From assembly GCF_937888285.1 (NCBI RefSeq), contig NZ_CALART010000082.1, positions 1-38,358 on the forward strand: a DNA stretch of 38,358 nt. The letters run 5' to 3'. Origin of the DNA: an uncultured Aquimonas sp. Its GTDB lineage: Bacteria > Pseudomonadota > Gammaproteobacteria > Xanthomonadales > Xanthomonadaceae. Below, piece after piece: positions 15,957 to 25,199 of this stretch (the stretch's first letter is position 1; each line of letters begins with the position of its first letter). A model generated the notes under the pieces. It was not told the DNA's origin. It did no database searches and saw only the letters and a list, made by a program, of their open reading frames with translations. The translations under genes and the position numbers were made by a program.

Positions 15957-17198
15957 TCAACCCGCTGACCCGCCAGCGCCGAGGCGCCGGTGCTCGACCA
16001 TGAGGCAGCGGTCCTGCACCACCGCGATGCCCGCATCCTTGAGCGCCGCCGCGAACGGCTCGCTGCGGATCCCGGACTGCAGCCAGACGGCCTTGGGTGC
16101 GGCCGCGAGCAGATCCTGCAGGTGGCCGGCGAGGTCCTGCGGGCGGCGGAACACGCAGACCAGATCGATCGATCCGGGCACATCCTGCAGCCGCCGGTAC
16201 ACCGGCTGGCCGAGGATGTGCGTCGCTTCGGGATAGTAGACCGGCACCGGCAGCAGTTCGAAGCCGGCCTGCTGCAGGTACTCGGGCACGTAATGGGCGG
16301 GCTGGGACGACGCCGCTTCGGACTTGATGCCGAGCACGGCAATGCGTCGGGTCGAGGCCAGCAGCTCGCGCAGCGCCGCGTCGCTGTCGGGTGCGTGGGT
16401 CGGATTGATGGAACGGTCGTGCATGGGTATGGGCTCCGATGTGCTGAGGGAAGCAGCGCTCAAGGGGGTTGGCGCGCACCACGTGGCATCGGCGGGGCGA
16501 GCGCCCGGGGCTGCAGGCAGGGGCTCGTCCGCGGGATCCTCCGACGCATACAGCATGTGCCGTGCACCGCCGGGCCCCGGCAGCTGTTCGACCAGGCGCA
16601 GCCCGGCCGCCCTTGCCCAGCACCGGTGCTGCCGGTCGCTGGCGCTCCAGGTGCGCAGGTGCGGCACGTCAGCCGCGCTGGTCGCATCGGTTGCCGGGCA
16701 GTGCAGGTCCGACTCGCCCAGTGTGTCGCCAAAGCGCTCGACCAGCAGGACGCCGCGCGGCGCGAGATGGCGGGCGGCGCAGGTGAACACAGCCGCCTGT
16801 CGCGATGGCGGCAGCAGATCCAGGGTATCGACCAGCAGGGTGATCAAGGCAAAGCGCTGAGGCAGCGCAAAAGCCGCCATGTCCATCTGCACGCAGAGGG
16901 GTGTGCGTGCACCGCTGCGCTGGCGGAGTAGAGCCAGCATCGACATCGATGCGTCCAGCGCCCACACCTCCAGCCCGCGCTGGGCGAGCGGCAGGGCCAC
17001 ACGCCCGGTGCCGGCTCCGAGCTCCAGCACCGGGCCCGACCCGGCGAGGGCGAGCAGGCGCACCAGGAGCGCACGATCGAGGCGCGGATACAGCCTGTCG
17101 TAGCAGGCAGCGAAAGCCTCGCCATAGGCCGCGGGGTCGGGATCCGCTCGGTTGGCGGGCGAAGCGAGTCCCGCTTCGCCCGGCGATTCGGGCAGCAC
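15957..17198 (-). CDS. SAM-dependent methyltransferase fused to a CoA-binding (YccU-type) domain
   Basis: One 413-residue open frame encodes two domains. Residues about 1-215 are a class I methyltransferase (LELGAGTGRVALPLA SAM-binding motif, ALDASMSML). Residues about 259-405 are a CoA_binding domain of the YccU type (RRIAVLGIKSE, LPVPVYYPE, DLVCVFRRP, VWLQSGIRS). The start is a GTG at 17198 directly after the waaA stop codon. An internal ATG at 16424 (MHDRSIN) has GGAG nine bases upstream, so the C-terminal domain could also be made alone as a 155-residue protein. YccU-type proteins are normally separate. The frame could therefore be a true fusion or two genes whose separating stop was lost. 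The substrates of both halves are unknown. Confidence 0.75.
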   Translation of the reverse strand: MLPESPGEAGLASPANRADPDPAAYGEAFAACYDRLYPRLDRALLVRLLALAGSGPVLELGAGTGRVALPLAQRGLEVWALDASMSMLALLRQRSGARTPLCVQMDMAAFALPQRFALITLLVDTLDLLPPSRQAAVFTCAARHLAPRGVLLVERFGDTLGESDLHCPATDATSAADVPHLRTWSASDRQHRCWARAAGLRLVEQLPGPGGARHMLYASEDPADEPLPAAPGARPADATWCAPTPLSAASLSTSEPIPMHDRSINPTHAPDSDAALRELLASTRRIAVLGIKSEAASSQPAHYVPEYLQQAGFELLPVPVYYPEATHILGQPVYRRLQDVPGSIDLVCVFRRPQDLAGHLQDLLAAAPKAVWLQSGIRSEPFAAALKDAGIAVVQDRCLMVEHRRLGAGGSAG

Positions 17199-18518
17199 TC
17201 AGCGCCCGCGCGAGGCCGGCCGACTGTCGCTGGCGTCGGCGCCCGGCTCGACCTCGCCGCGCAGCAGGCGGCCGATGACTTCCAGCGTGCGTTCCACGGC
17301 ACCGCGCTCATGGCCGACCGTACGCTTGCAGGCCTCGCCCATGCGCTCGCGACGTTCGGGGTCCGCCAGCAGGGTCTGCAGGGTGCGCGACAGGTCTTCC
17401 GAGTCGGCCACACGCAGGGCCGCGCCCTGCTCCAGCAGCAGGTCGGTCACTTCCTCGAAGTTGAAGGTGTGCGGCCCGACCACCACCGGGATGCCCAGCG
17501 CTGCCGGCTCCAGCACATTGTGGCCGCCGATCGCCTCCAGTGAGCCGGCGACGAAGGCGACATCGGCGCAGGCGATGAAGTTGACCAGCTCGCCCAAGGT
17601 GTCGATGACGAAGCACTGGCTGTGCGCATCGGGCTCGTCATCCTCGCTGCGCGTGCGGGTGGCGAAGCCGTAGCTGCGGCACAGCTGGACCATTGGCTTG
17701 AAGCGCTCGGGATGGCGCGGCGCCACCAGCAGCAGGGCGTCGGGAAAGCGGTTCAACAGCCGCGAGTGCGCCTCGATGACCGCCAGCTCCTCGCCTTCAT
17801 GGGTGCTGGCGGCGATCCACACCGGCCGCTGCACGCCCCAGCGCACGCGCGCGGCGGCCGCCTCGGTGAAAAGCTCGGGCTTGACCTGCAGATCGAACTT
17901 CAGGTTGCCGACCACGCGCAGGCGCTCGGGGCGTGCGCCCAGGCTGAGGAAGCGGTCGGCGTCCTGCTGCGACTGCGCGGCGACGAAGCGCGCGCTGCGG
18001 ATGGCCGCGCGGATGATCGGCCGCACCGGCCCGTAGCCGCGCAGCGACTTGTCGGACAGCCGGGCATTCGCCACCACCACAGGAATGCCGGCGGATTCAC
18101 AGGAGAGGAACAGGTTCGGCCAGATCTCGGTTTCCATCACCACGGCGAGCTTGGGACGCGTCGCGGCCAGGAAGCGCCCCACCGAGCCAGGCAGGTCATA
18201 GGGCAGGTAGACGTGGAAGACGTCGTCGCCCCAGAGCTGGCGCACGCGGTCCGAGCCGGTGGGCGTGACGGTGGTCAGCACGAAGGGCAGGTCGGCATAG
18301 CGGCGGCGCAGGGCCTCCACCAGTGGCGCTGCGGCGTTGACCTCGCCGACCGAGACCGCATGCACCCAGATGCTGCGCTCGAAGCCGGGGTTCTTGAAAT
18401 GCCCGAAGCGCTCGCGCCAGCGCGCGTAGTAGCCGGGCATGCGCAGACCCCGCGCCAGCAGCCGATAGAAGATCAACGGCGTCAGCAGGTACATCGCAAG
18501 GGTGTAAAGCAGTCGCAT
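17199..18518 (-). CDS. waaA: 3-deoxy-D-manno-octulosonic acid (Kdo) transferase
   Basis: A 439-residue inner-membrane GT-B enzyme that transfers Kdo from CMP-Kdo to lipid IVA in lipopolysaccharide core assembly. An N-terminal membrane anchor (about 5-22) is followed by the family core WVHAVSVGEV with the catalytic base E59, ETEIWPNLF, NARLSDKS, and in the C-terminal domain GSLEAIGGHNVLEPAALG, the CMP-sugar binding segment. The ATG at 18518 gives the normal length and has AGGAC upstream. It is followed without a gap by the methyltransferase fusion gene, so the two are probably co-transcribed. Confidence 0.95.
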   Translation of the reverse strand: MRLLYTLAMYLLTPLIFYRLLARGLRMPGYYARWRERFGHFKNPGFERSIWVHAVSVGEVNAAAPLVEALRRRYADLPFVLTTVTPTGSDRVRQLWGDDVFHVYLPYDLPGSVGRFLAATRPKLAVVMETEIWPNLFLSCESAGIPVVVANARLSDKSLRGYGPVRPIIRAAIRSARFVAAQSQQDADRFLSLGARPERLRVVGNLKFDLQVKPELFTEAAAARVRWGVQRPVWIAASTHEGEELAVIEAHSRLLNRFPDALLLVAPRHPERFKPMVQLCRSYGFATRTRSEDDEPDAHSQCFVIDTLGELVNFIACADVAFVAGSLEAIGGHNVLEPAALGIPVVVGPHTFNFEEVTDLLLEQGAALRVADSEDLSRTLQTLLADPERRERMGEACKRTVGHERGAVERTLEVIGRLLRGEVEPGADASDSRPASRGR

Positions 18519-18894
18519 GGCGCGCGCGGCGTCCTGAGGCCGCTGGGGCCGATCCGGGGCGGGGCAGGATAGCAGGCTGCTCCCGGGGGCTCTGCGCGTC
18601 AACGAACCGCCAAGACAGGGTGATGTGCGCGTGAGGGAAGGCGCTGCTATCCTCGCCCCACGCAGCTGGGGTCCGTGGGGGAGCCCAGCGCTGCCGGCGC
18701 GGAACCATCCGCACCCGGCAGCCGTCGAGCTGGCCCGCTGCACGGGTTCCGGGGAGTCCCATCATTGACAGGCATGCACCCTGCCCGGTGCGCCCGGACC
18801 CGAACTGCAGCCCGTCCCTCGAGCCTCGACTCTGCGGTGCATTCCGCACGCCACACGCTGCTGCCGGGCAGGCCCGGCCTCGGGGAGTATTTCG
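18519..18894. other. 376-base divergent region between waaA and the protease gene
   Basis: No gene is supported. It must hold the promoters of both divergent genes. The only clear signal is GGGGAG at 18882-18887, the ribosome binding site of the protease. No RNA structure or operator stood out. Confidence 0.5.
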
Positions 18895-21800
18895 ATGCGA
18901 TTCTGGATTCCTGGTCTTCTGCTGCTGCCCCTGACGGGCTTCGCCGCCGACGGCGACAAGCGCTGCACTGTGTCGTTCGATGCGGCCACACTCGACACCT
19001 GCAGCGGTGAGCTGACGCTGGTGCACGAGGCCCTGCGCCCGCTGGGCCGCGCCGACGCGAACTCACCCTTCCGCATCGTCAAGTTCGATGCGCCGATCCG
19101 CGCCGAGCAGCGCCGCGCGCTGGAAGCGCAGGGCGTGCAGATCCTCGGCTACGCGCCGCACTACGCCTACCTGGTGCGCATGGATACGGCCACCGAGAGC
19201 CGCGTCAAGGCGCTGCCGGGCGTGCTTTGGACCGGCGCCTATCTGCCGGTCTGGAAGCTCGACATCAACCTCGCGAATGACATCGCCAGCACCTTGGCCG
19301 GCGGCAAGGGTGTGTCGATCTCGGCCGAGGCCGGCATTGAAGAGCTGAGCATCGCCCTGCAGCCTGGCGTCGAGGCCGCGCGCAGCCGCGACAGCCTGCT
19401 GTCCACCCCTGGCCTGTCCTACAAACTGACCGAACAGGGCTTCGACCACGAGCGCATCGTGGTGGGCTTCGAGCGCAGCGCGCTGGCTGACGCCGTGCAG
19501 GCGCTGGCGCTGAATCCGGAGGTCGCCACGGTCAGCCTGCGCTGGCCGAACGAACTGATGAACTCGCAGGCCGGCTGGCTGCACCAGAGCGGACAGCAGA
19601 CGCCGGTGGCGGGTTCGATGCCAGCCTTCGAGAACGGGCTGTTCGGCTGCGGCCAGATCGTCGCCGCCGCCGACTCGGGCCTTCACGCGACCCATTGCTC
19701 GTTCGCCGATGCAAGCTTCGGCCAGCCGGTCACCTCGGTCTGCGCCTCCGGAGCCGGCTGCCCGACCATCACCCCCGACTTCAACCACCGCAAGATCGGC
19801 GCTCACTACAAGTGGGACGGCAGCACCACCGGAGCGCCCGCCGACGGCCACGGCCACGGCACCCACGTCATGGCCACGATTACCGGCAACAACCCGGCGA
19901 CTGGCGCGGTCGACTGCAGCACCCGCACCAGCCCCGGCGGCCTGACTGACCTTGACGGTACCGCGCCCGGCGCCAAGCTGATCTCGCAGGAAATGGGCGC
20001 CAGCCTGCAGTACCTGAACAGCGGCGGCGGCACCATCTTCCACGCGGCGGCCACCGCCTACGCCAATGGCGCCCTGACCCACAACAACTCCTGGGGCTCG
20101 TCCTGCCGTAACTCGGTGGGCGCCTGCATCGCGGGTTGCCAGGTCGAGTACCGGGCCACCACCCGCGATGCCGATGCGGTGGTCTGGGAGCATCCGCAGC
20201 TGGCAGTGCTGGTCGCCGCCGGCAACAGCGGCGGACTGGGCGGCAGCACGGGCTGCGGCCCGGGCGCTGATGTCGGCGCGGCCGGCAACGCCAAGAACGT
20301 GTTCTCGATCGGCAGCAACAACCGCGGGACCGGCGGCGACGCGATGTCGGGCTTCTCTTCGCGCGGCCCGACCCAGGACCGCCGCCTCAAGCCCGACATG
20401 ACCGCCCAGGGTGGCAGCATCATCTCGGCCTCGCGCACCGCCTGCGGCACCGCCAGCATGAGCGGCACCTCGATGGCCACGCCGACCGCGGCTGGCCTGT
20501 CGGCCCTGGTCCGCGAGTACCTGCAGCGCGGCTTCTACCCGAGCGGCATCGAGAACCCCGACCACGCCCTGCCGACGCCCTCTGCCGCGCTGATCAAGGC
20601 GATCATGATCAACGGCGCGCAGGAGATCACCGGCGCCGGCACCACCGGGGGTGCGCCCAGCCAGTCTCAGGGCTGGGGCCGCATCAACCTCGACCGCAGC
20701 CTGTACTTCCACGAAGACGCGCGCGGCCTGTGGCTGGACGACCAGAGCGAAGGCCTGGAGACCGGCGATGTCCATACGGAGATGCTGGCGGTCGAATCCG
20801 GCGCGCCGCTGATTGTCACCCTGGTGTGGCATGACGCACCCGCGCTGGTGAATGCCAACCCGCACGGAGTCAACCAGCTTCGGCTTGAGGTCGAGACGCC
20901 GGACGGTCAGATCTGGACCCAGAAGCTGCCGGCCGGCGGCGGCCTCACCAACCCCAACCCGGTCGCCGACACCAGCACCGCCGACTACGACGACCGCAAC
21001 AACGTGCACAACATCGAGCTGCCGACGCCCACCACCGGCAGCTACACGATTCGCGTGCGCGGCATCCAGGTCGCCCAGGGTCCGCAGCCCTTTGCACTGT
21101 CCGCCACCGGCAAGCTGCTGGGCCTGACCGAGCCGGACTTCATCTTGGGCGCCAGCGGCGCCGGCGCTGGCATCTGTGCGGGCGAGCCGATCAACCTCAG
21201 CATCGGTGCGACCTCGTTCGAGGGCTTCAACGATCCGCTGACGCTGAGCCACTCGACCCTGCCCGCCGGCCTGACCGGCAGCTTCTCGGTCAACCCGCTG
21301 ACCCCGGCGACGCCGGCCGCCACCAGCACGCTGGCGATCGGCAATACCGGCAGCCTGCCGTCCGGCACCTTCAGCCTCGACATCACCGCGGCGTCCAACG
21401 GCCCAGGCTTCCCGGCCTCCAGCAAGACCCGCACGGTGAACGTGCCGGTGGATGCAGCCGCACCCGTCGCAGTCGGCCTGGCGGCCCCCGCCCAGGGCGC
21501 CGTCGATCAGCCGCTGCGTCCAAGCTTGAGCTGGGATGCCATTCCCGGCGCCACCAGCTATCGGGTTGAGGTGGCCAACAATGCGCAGTTCAGCAGCCCG
21601 ATCGTCGATACCACGGTGCCTGGGACGAGTCTGACCTTGGCCAGCGCGCTGGCAGCAAACACCGAGTACTTCTGGCGCGTGTCGGCGACCAATCGCTGCG
21701 GCGCCGGCCAGGCATCCAGCGTGCGGAGCTTCACCACCAGCAACCTGATCTGCAGCGAGCCGGCCCTCAACATCCCGGACAACAACCCGACGGGCGCCAC

Positions 21801-22242
21801 CGACACGCTCAATGTCGTCAACACAGGCACGCTCGACGGTCTGCGTCTGGGCCTGAAGATCAACCACACCTGGATCGGCGACCTGCGGGTCTGGCTGAGC
21901 AAGGGAAGCACCACGGTCGAGCTGGTCAATCGCCCCGGCGTGCCCGCATCCACCAACGGCTGCAATGGCGACAACATGGACATCATCCTTGCCGATGGTT
22001 CCGCGCTGAGCGTGCAGTCCAACTGCGCGAACGCCAACCCCGCCTACACGCCGGGTGCCGAGTACAGTCCCGCCAATCCCCTGGCGGCATTCACAGGCAC
22101 CGAGCTCAGCGGCGCCTGGTCGCTGCGGGTCAGCGACAACGTCGGCGCCGACACCGGGCAGCTGGTCAGCTGGTGCCTGCTGCCGGCCGCCGCCTCGCAA
22201 GCGCCTGAGATCTTCAAGCACGGGTTCGAGTCGACGCCGTAA
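18895..22242 (+). CDS. Secreted subtilisin-like serine protease (S8) with P domain
   Basis: A 1115-residue exported protease. It has a signal peptide (about 1-17, cleavage after GFA), an N-terminal propeptide region (to about 245) and an S8 catalytic domain with D260 (ADSG), H321 (GHGTHV), oxyanion N444 (AAGNSG) and S526 (SGTSMATP). Next come a jelly-roll/pre-peptidase region (about 600-740), a fibronectin-type III-like domain (about 855-945) and a proprotein-convertase P domain (about 960-1105, LGLKINHTWIGDLRVWL). The protein ends PEIFKHGFESTP, an IF..GFE tail that recurs on secreted proteins of Lysobacter relatives. The ATG has GGGGAG eight bases upstream. It is monocistronic with its own terminator. 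Many Cys residues suggest extracellular disulfides. It is probably a nutritional or predatory protease. Confidence 0.95.
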   Translation: MRFWIPGLLLLPLTGFAADGDKRCTVSFDAATLDTCSGELTLVHEALRPLGRADANSPFRIVKFDAPIRAEQRRALEAQGVQILGYAPHYAYLVRMDTATESRVKALPGVLWTGAYLPVWKLDINLANDIASTLAGGKGVSISAEAGIEELSIALQPGVEAARSRDSLLSTPGLSYKLTEQGFDHERIVVGFERSALADAVQALALNPEVATVSLRWPNELMNSQAGWLHQSGQQTPVAGSMPAFENGLFGCGQIVAAADSGLHATHCSFADASFGQPVTSVCASGAGCPTITPDFNHRKIGAHYKWDGSTTGAPADGHGHGTHVMATITGNNPATGAVDCSTRTSPGGLTDLDGTAPGAKLISQEMGASLQYLNSGGGTIFHAAATAYANGALTHNNSWGSSCRNSVGACIAGCQVEYRATTRDADAVVWEHPQLAVLVAAGNSGGLGGSTGCGPGADVGAAGNAKNVFSIGSNNRGTGGDAMSGFSSRGPTQDRRLKPDMTAQGGSIISASRTACGTASMSGTSMATPTAAGLSALVREYLQRGFYPSGIENPDHALPTPSAALIKAIMINGAQEITGAGTTGGAPSQSQGWGRINLDRSLYFHEDARGLWLDDQSEGLETGDVHTEMLAVESGAPLIVTLVWHDAPALVNANPHGVNQLRLEVETPDGQIWTQKLPAGGGLTNPNPVADTSTADYDDRNNVHNIELPTPTTGSYTIRVRGIQVAQGPQPFALSATGKLLGLTEPDFILGASGAGAGICAGEPINLSIGATSFEGFNDPLTLSHSTLPAGLTGSFSVNPLTPATPAATSTLAIGNTGSLPSGTFSLDITAASNGPGFPASSKTRTVNVPVDAAAPVAVGLAAPAQGAVDQPLRPSLSWDAIPGATSYRVEVANNAQFSSPIVDTTVPGTSLTLASALAANTEYFWRVSATNRCGAGQASSVRSFTTSNLICSEPALNIPDNNPTGATDTLNVVNTGTLDGLRLGLKINHTWIGDLRVWLSKGSTTVELVNRPGVPASTNGCNGDNMDIILADGSALSVQSNCANANPAYTPGAEYSPANPLAAFTGTELSGAWSLRVSDNVGADTGQLVSWCLLPAAASQAPEIFKHGFESTP

Positions 22243-22276
22243 GCACAAGACCATCAAGCAGGTGGTCGATTGAGCG

Positions 22277-22312
22277 AGAGGCCGGATGCGCAAGCATCCG
22301 GCCTCTTCGTTT
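22277..22312 (+). terminator. Rho-independent terminator of the S8 protease gene
   Basis: AGAGGCCGGATGC (22277-22289) pairs perfectly over 13 bases with GCATCCGGCCTCT (22294-22306) around a GCAA loop, followed by TCGTTT. It lies 35 bases past the protease stop. Confidence 0.9.
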
Positions 22313-22817
22313 GCGCACCGCCCCGGGGGAGGTCTCGCCAGTTGGGTACCGGCGGCAGCCGGTCAGCGCGATCCATGGATCAATCGGCGCGCGGCGCGCA
22401 CGCGGCCACGGCGGCGCCGAAGCGTTCGAGGGGGACGGGGATGGGAGCCGCCCAGACCAGGCCCCAAGACGCGGGTGAGGCAGGCGGGGCGTCAGACGGG
22501 TAGCGGCCGCGAAACCGCGCATCGTTCGCCTGCTTGCGGGGGCAGCATCCTAGGAAGCCACCGGAAGCGCTGCGCAGCACATGCGCTGAATCCGCTTGCT
22601 TCGGAACGACACTCCCGGAGCCAGCGCATGCCGAGGCCACTGCCGCCGGCATCGGTGCGGACGATGGAGGACCGGGCTCGATTGAGTGTGAGAGACCCAC
22701 CCGGACACGCACTGGCGTGTGTAAGCGTGGCCGCGGGCGCTGGCGCGCAGTTCAATCCCGCTCAAGACACGAACCGAGCACCGGGGCACCATCGCCCCAG
22801 CGGGCCGAAGCAAGGCC
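22313..22817. other. 505-base region without a supported gene
   Basis: It lies between the protease terminator and the algC stop codon (algC comes from the other side). Several open frames cross it but none has a ribosome binding site, domain or signal peptide that I recognise. Base composition is like the rest of the window. It may be a decayed gene or simple spacer. Near its right end CGGGGCACCATCGCCCCAGCG could form a short hairpin behind algC. Confidence 0.5.
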
Positions 22818-25145
22818 TCAGAACGGCAGCTTCAGGCCAGGATCCACCGCCAGCAGCTGTTCGCGGAAGGCGTTCTGGATGCGCGCCAGGGCGACTTCGT
22901 TGTCGGCGTCGAAGCGCAGCACCAGGCAGGGCGTGGTGTTGGAGCAGCGGACCAGGCCCCAGCCATCCGGCCAGTCGGCGCGGATGCCGTCGATGGTGGC
23001 GATCTTGGCGGTATCGAAGCGCGCGCGCGCGGCGAAACGGTCCATGTAGGCGTAGTGCGCGCCCTCTTCCATCTTGACCTTGAGCTCGGGCGTGGACACG
23101 CCCTTGGGCAGCTCGGCGAAGACTTCGGTGGGCTCGCGGCCGTCGGCAGCGAGGATCTCCAGCAGGCGCGCCGCCGAGTAGATGCCATCGTCGAAGCCGA
23201 ACCAGCGCTCGCGGAAGAAGAAGTGGCCGCTCATTTCACCGGCCAGCTCGGCTTCCGTCTCGCGCATCTTGGCCTTGATCAGCGAGTGTCCGGTCTTCCA
23301 CATGATCGGGCTGCCGCCGTTGCGCAGCACGTGCCCGGCCAGATGCCCGGTGCACTTGACGTCGTAGATGATCGCAGCCCCCGGGTTGCGGCTCAGCACG
23401 TCCTGGGCGAACAGCATCAGCAGGCGGTCGGGGAAGATGTTCTCGCCGTCGGCGCTGACCACGCCGAGGCGGTCGCCGTCGCCATCGAAGGCGATGCCAA
23501 GATCGAAGCCGAGGCGCTTGACCATCATCGTGAGGTCGCGCAGGTTCTCCGGCTCGGACGGATCGGGGTGGTGGTTGGGGAAATTGCCGTCGACTTCGCA
23601 GTACAGCGGTTCGACCTCGCAGCCGATGGCTTCGAGCACGGCCGGCGCGATCACTCCGGCAACCCCGTTGCCGCAGTCGACGACGACGCGCAGACGGCGC
23701 TCCAGCTGGACGTCGCCGCTGATCCGCGAGACGTAGTCGTCGAGGATGTCGAACTGCTGCAGGCCGCCGTTGCCGCTGCTGCTGAGCCGGCCCTCGGCGA
23801 TGCGCGCGTACAGGTCCTGGATCGCGCCGCCGTGCAGGGTCTCGCCGCCGACCACGATCTTGAAGCCGTTGTAGTCGGGCGGGTTGTGGCTGCCGGTCAG
23901 CGCGATGCAGCAGCCGGTGTTGAGCTGGAAGGCGCCGAAGTAGACGACCGGCGTCGGCGCCATGCCGATGTCGATGACGTCGCGGCCGGCGGCGCGCAGG
24001 CCTTCGATGAGGGCTTCCGACAGAGCGGGACCGGACAGGCGGCCATCGCGGCCGACCACGATCTCGCGCAGGCCCTGCTCGGCCATCAGGCTGCCGACGG
24101 CCTGGCCGATCAGCCGCGCGACGCCTTCGTCGAGACTCTTTCCGACCACGCCGCGGATGTCGTAGGCGCGGAAGATCGAGCGGTCGACATTGACCGCAGT
24201 GCGCGCCGCGGGCGCTGCGGCCGGGCCCGCTGCGGGCGTCGCCTTGGGCTCCGACTTCGGCTGCTGGGCCAGGGTCTGGGCAAAGGTGGGTTCGTCGGCG
24301 CGCACGGGCGCGGCGTGGAACTCCGGATCGCGGCGCAGCTGCCAGACCAGCAGCACGCCCAGCAGGATGACGATCGCGCCCAGGCCGATCTGCATCGGCG
24401 GGTCGTAGGGAATCATGGTCACCACCGGCGGCGTGGCGATGCCCATCAGCAGGCCGCTGCCGGCGATCGGGATCGCCTGTGCGTCCTTGGCCAGGCCTTC
24501 GTTGCCCGAGCTGACCAGCACCGCGGCGTCGGTGCGCAGGTCGAGATAGCCGCCGGGCAGGTCGGCTGCGCGGACCTTGTCCACGTAGGCGGTGACCGGG
24601 AACTCGGCGAGGATCACGCCCAGCACGCGGCCTTCCTCGCGCGCCGGAGCGGCGATGCCCATGACCACTTCGGTGCCGCGACCGATCGGGCCGACCACCG
24701 GGCCTTCGGCCACGCGCGCGCGATTGAGCAGCTGCAGGCGGCTGAAGCCGAAGCCGGCGATGTTCTGCTCGAAGACCTCGTCGAGCTTCGCGCTGTACGC
24801 GCTCAGGCTCGGCGCGTCGTTCCAGACGCGGACGGCGCGCTCCTTCGCCGAGTCGAGCGCGCCCGCAGCGAGGTCGGCGCGCAGGTAGGGATCGTTGACC
24901 GCGCGTTCGATGCGGCGCATGCGCGCGGCGAGGTCGTCGCCGATGTTCTCTGCCAGCGTGGCCCGCAGCGCCTCAAGACGCGGGCCGGCGCGGCCACTCT
25001 GCCAGGCCAGGACGCCCTGCCAGATGATCAGGAGGCCGCCGAGCAGCGCGATCAGGGCCACGACGAAATAGGCCGGACGCCGAAGCGCCAGCACTTCGGG
25101 CGGCAGCTGTACCGGGTCCTTCTGCTTCTTCCTGCGCTTGGTCAT
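22818..25145 (-). CDS. algC: Membrane-anchored phosphomannomutase/phosphoglucomutase (AlgC)
   Basis: A 775-residue fusion. The N-terminal part has a membrane span (about 25-48), a periplasmic sensor-like domain (about 50-250) and a second span (about 255-275), then an Ala/Pro linker. The C-terminal enzyme (about 325-775) is an alpha-D-phosphohexomutase with phosphoserine loop TGSHNPP (S419), metal loop DGDGDR (D554, D556, D558), specificity loop GEMSGH and phosphate-binding RCSNTTP. It interconverts mannose/glucose 6- and 1-phosphates for GDP-mannose and UDP-glucose, hence lipopolysaccharide and exopolysaccharide. The long form with an N-terminal membrane module is known from Pseudomonas and Xanthomonas relatives. 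It is last in the coaBC-dut-algC operon, 54 bases behind dut. The ATG at 25145 has GAGG upstream. Confidence 0.95.
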   Translation of the reverse strand: MTKRRKKQKDPVQLPPEVLALRRPAYFVVALIALLGGLLIIWQGVLAWQSGRAGPRLEALRATLAENIGDDLAARMRRIERAVNDPYLRADLAAGALDSAKERAVRVWNDAPSLSAYSAKLDEVFEQNIAGFGFSRLQLLNRARVAEGPVVGPIGRGTEVVMGIAAPAREEGRVLGVILAEFPVTAYVDKVRAADLPGGYLDLRTDAAVLVSSGNEGLAKDAQAIPIAGSGLLMGIATPPVVTMIPYDPPMQIGLGAIVILLGVLLVWQLRRDPEFHAAPVRADEPTFAQTLAQQPKSEPKATPAAGPAAAPAARTAVNVDRSIFRAYDIRGVVGKSLDEGVARLIGQAVGSLMAEQGLREIVVGRDGRLSGPALSEALIEGLRAAGRDVIDIGMAPTPVVYFGAFQLNTGCCIALTGSHNPPDYNGFKIVVGGETLHGGAIQDLYARIAEGRLSSSGNGGLQQFDILDDYVSRISGDVQLERRLRVVVDCGNGVAGVIAPAVLEAIGCEVEPLYCEVDGNFPNHHPDPSEPENLRDLTMMVKRLGFDLGIAFDGDGDRLGVVSADGENIFPDRLLMLFAQDVLSRNPGAAIIYDVKCTGHLAGHVLRNGGSPIMWKTGHSLIKAKMRETEAELAGEMSGHFFFRERWFGFDDGIYSAARLLEILAADGREPTEVFAELPKGVSTPELKVKMEEGAHYAYMDRFAARARFDTAKIATIDGIRADWPDGWGLVRCSNTTPCLVLRFDADNEVALARIQNAFREQLLAVDPGLKLPF

Positions 25146-25199
25146 CGACCTCGGTTTCCTTCGCCCCTGGGTGCCCGTATCCGCCCCGCCCTGCCGCCT

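Noticed and set aside
13109..16342. 1077-codon open frame antisense to the GGDEF-EAL gene
   Set aside because: GC-driven shadow. The sense frame carries GGDEF and EAL motifs.
19063..22293. 1076-codon open frame antisense to the S8 protease
   Set aside because: Long antisense frames are expected at this GC content. The sense protein has a complete catalytic triad and domains, whereas the antisense product has none.
22380..22712. Possible gene in the 505-base gap behind the protease
   Set aside because: No domain, signal or ribosome binding site. Overlapping frames on both strands are equally open.
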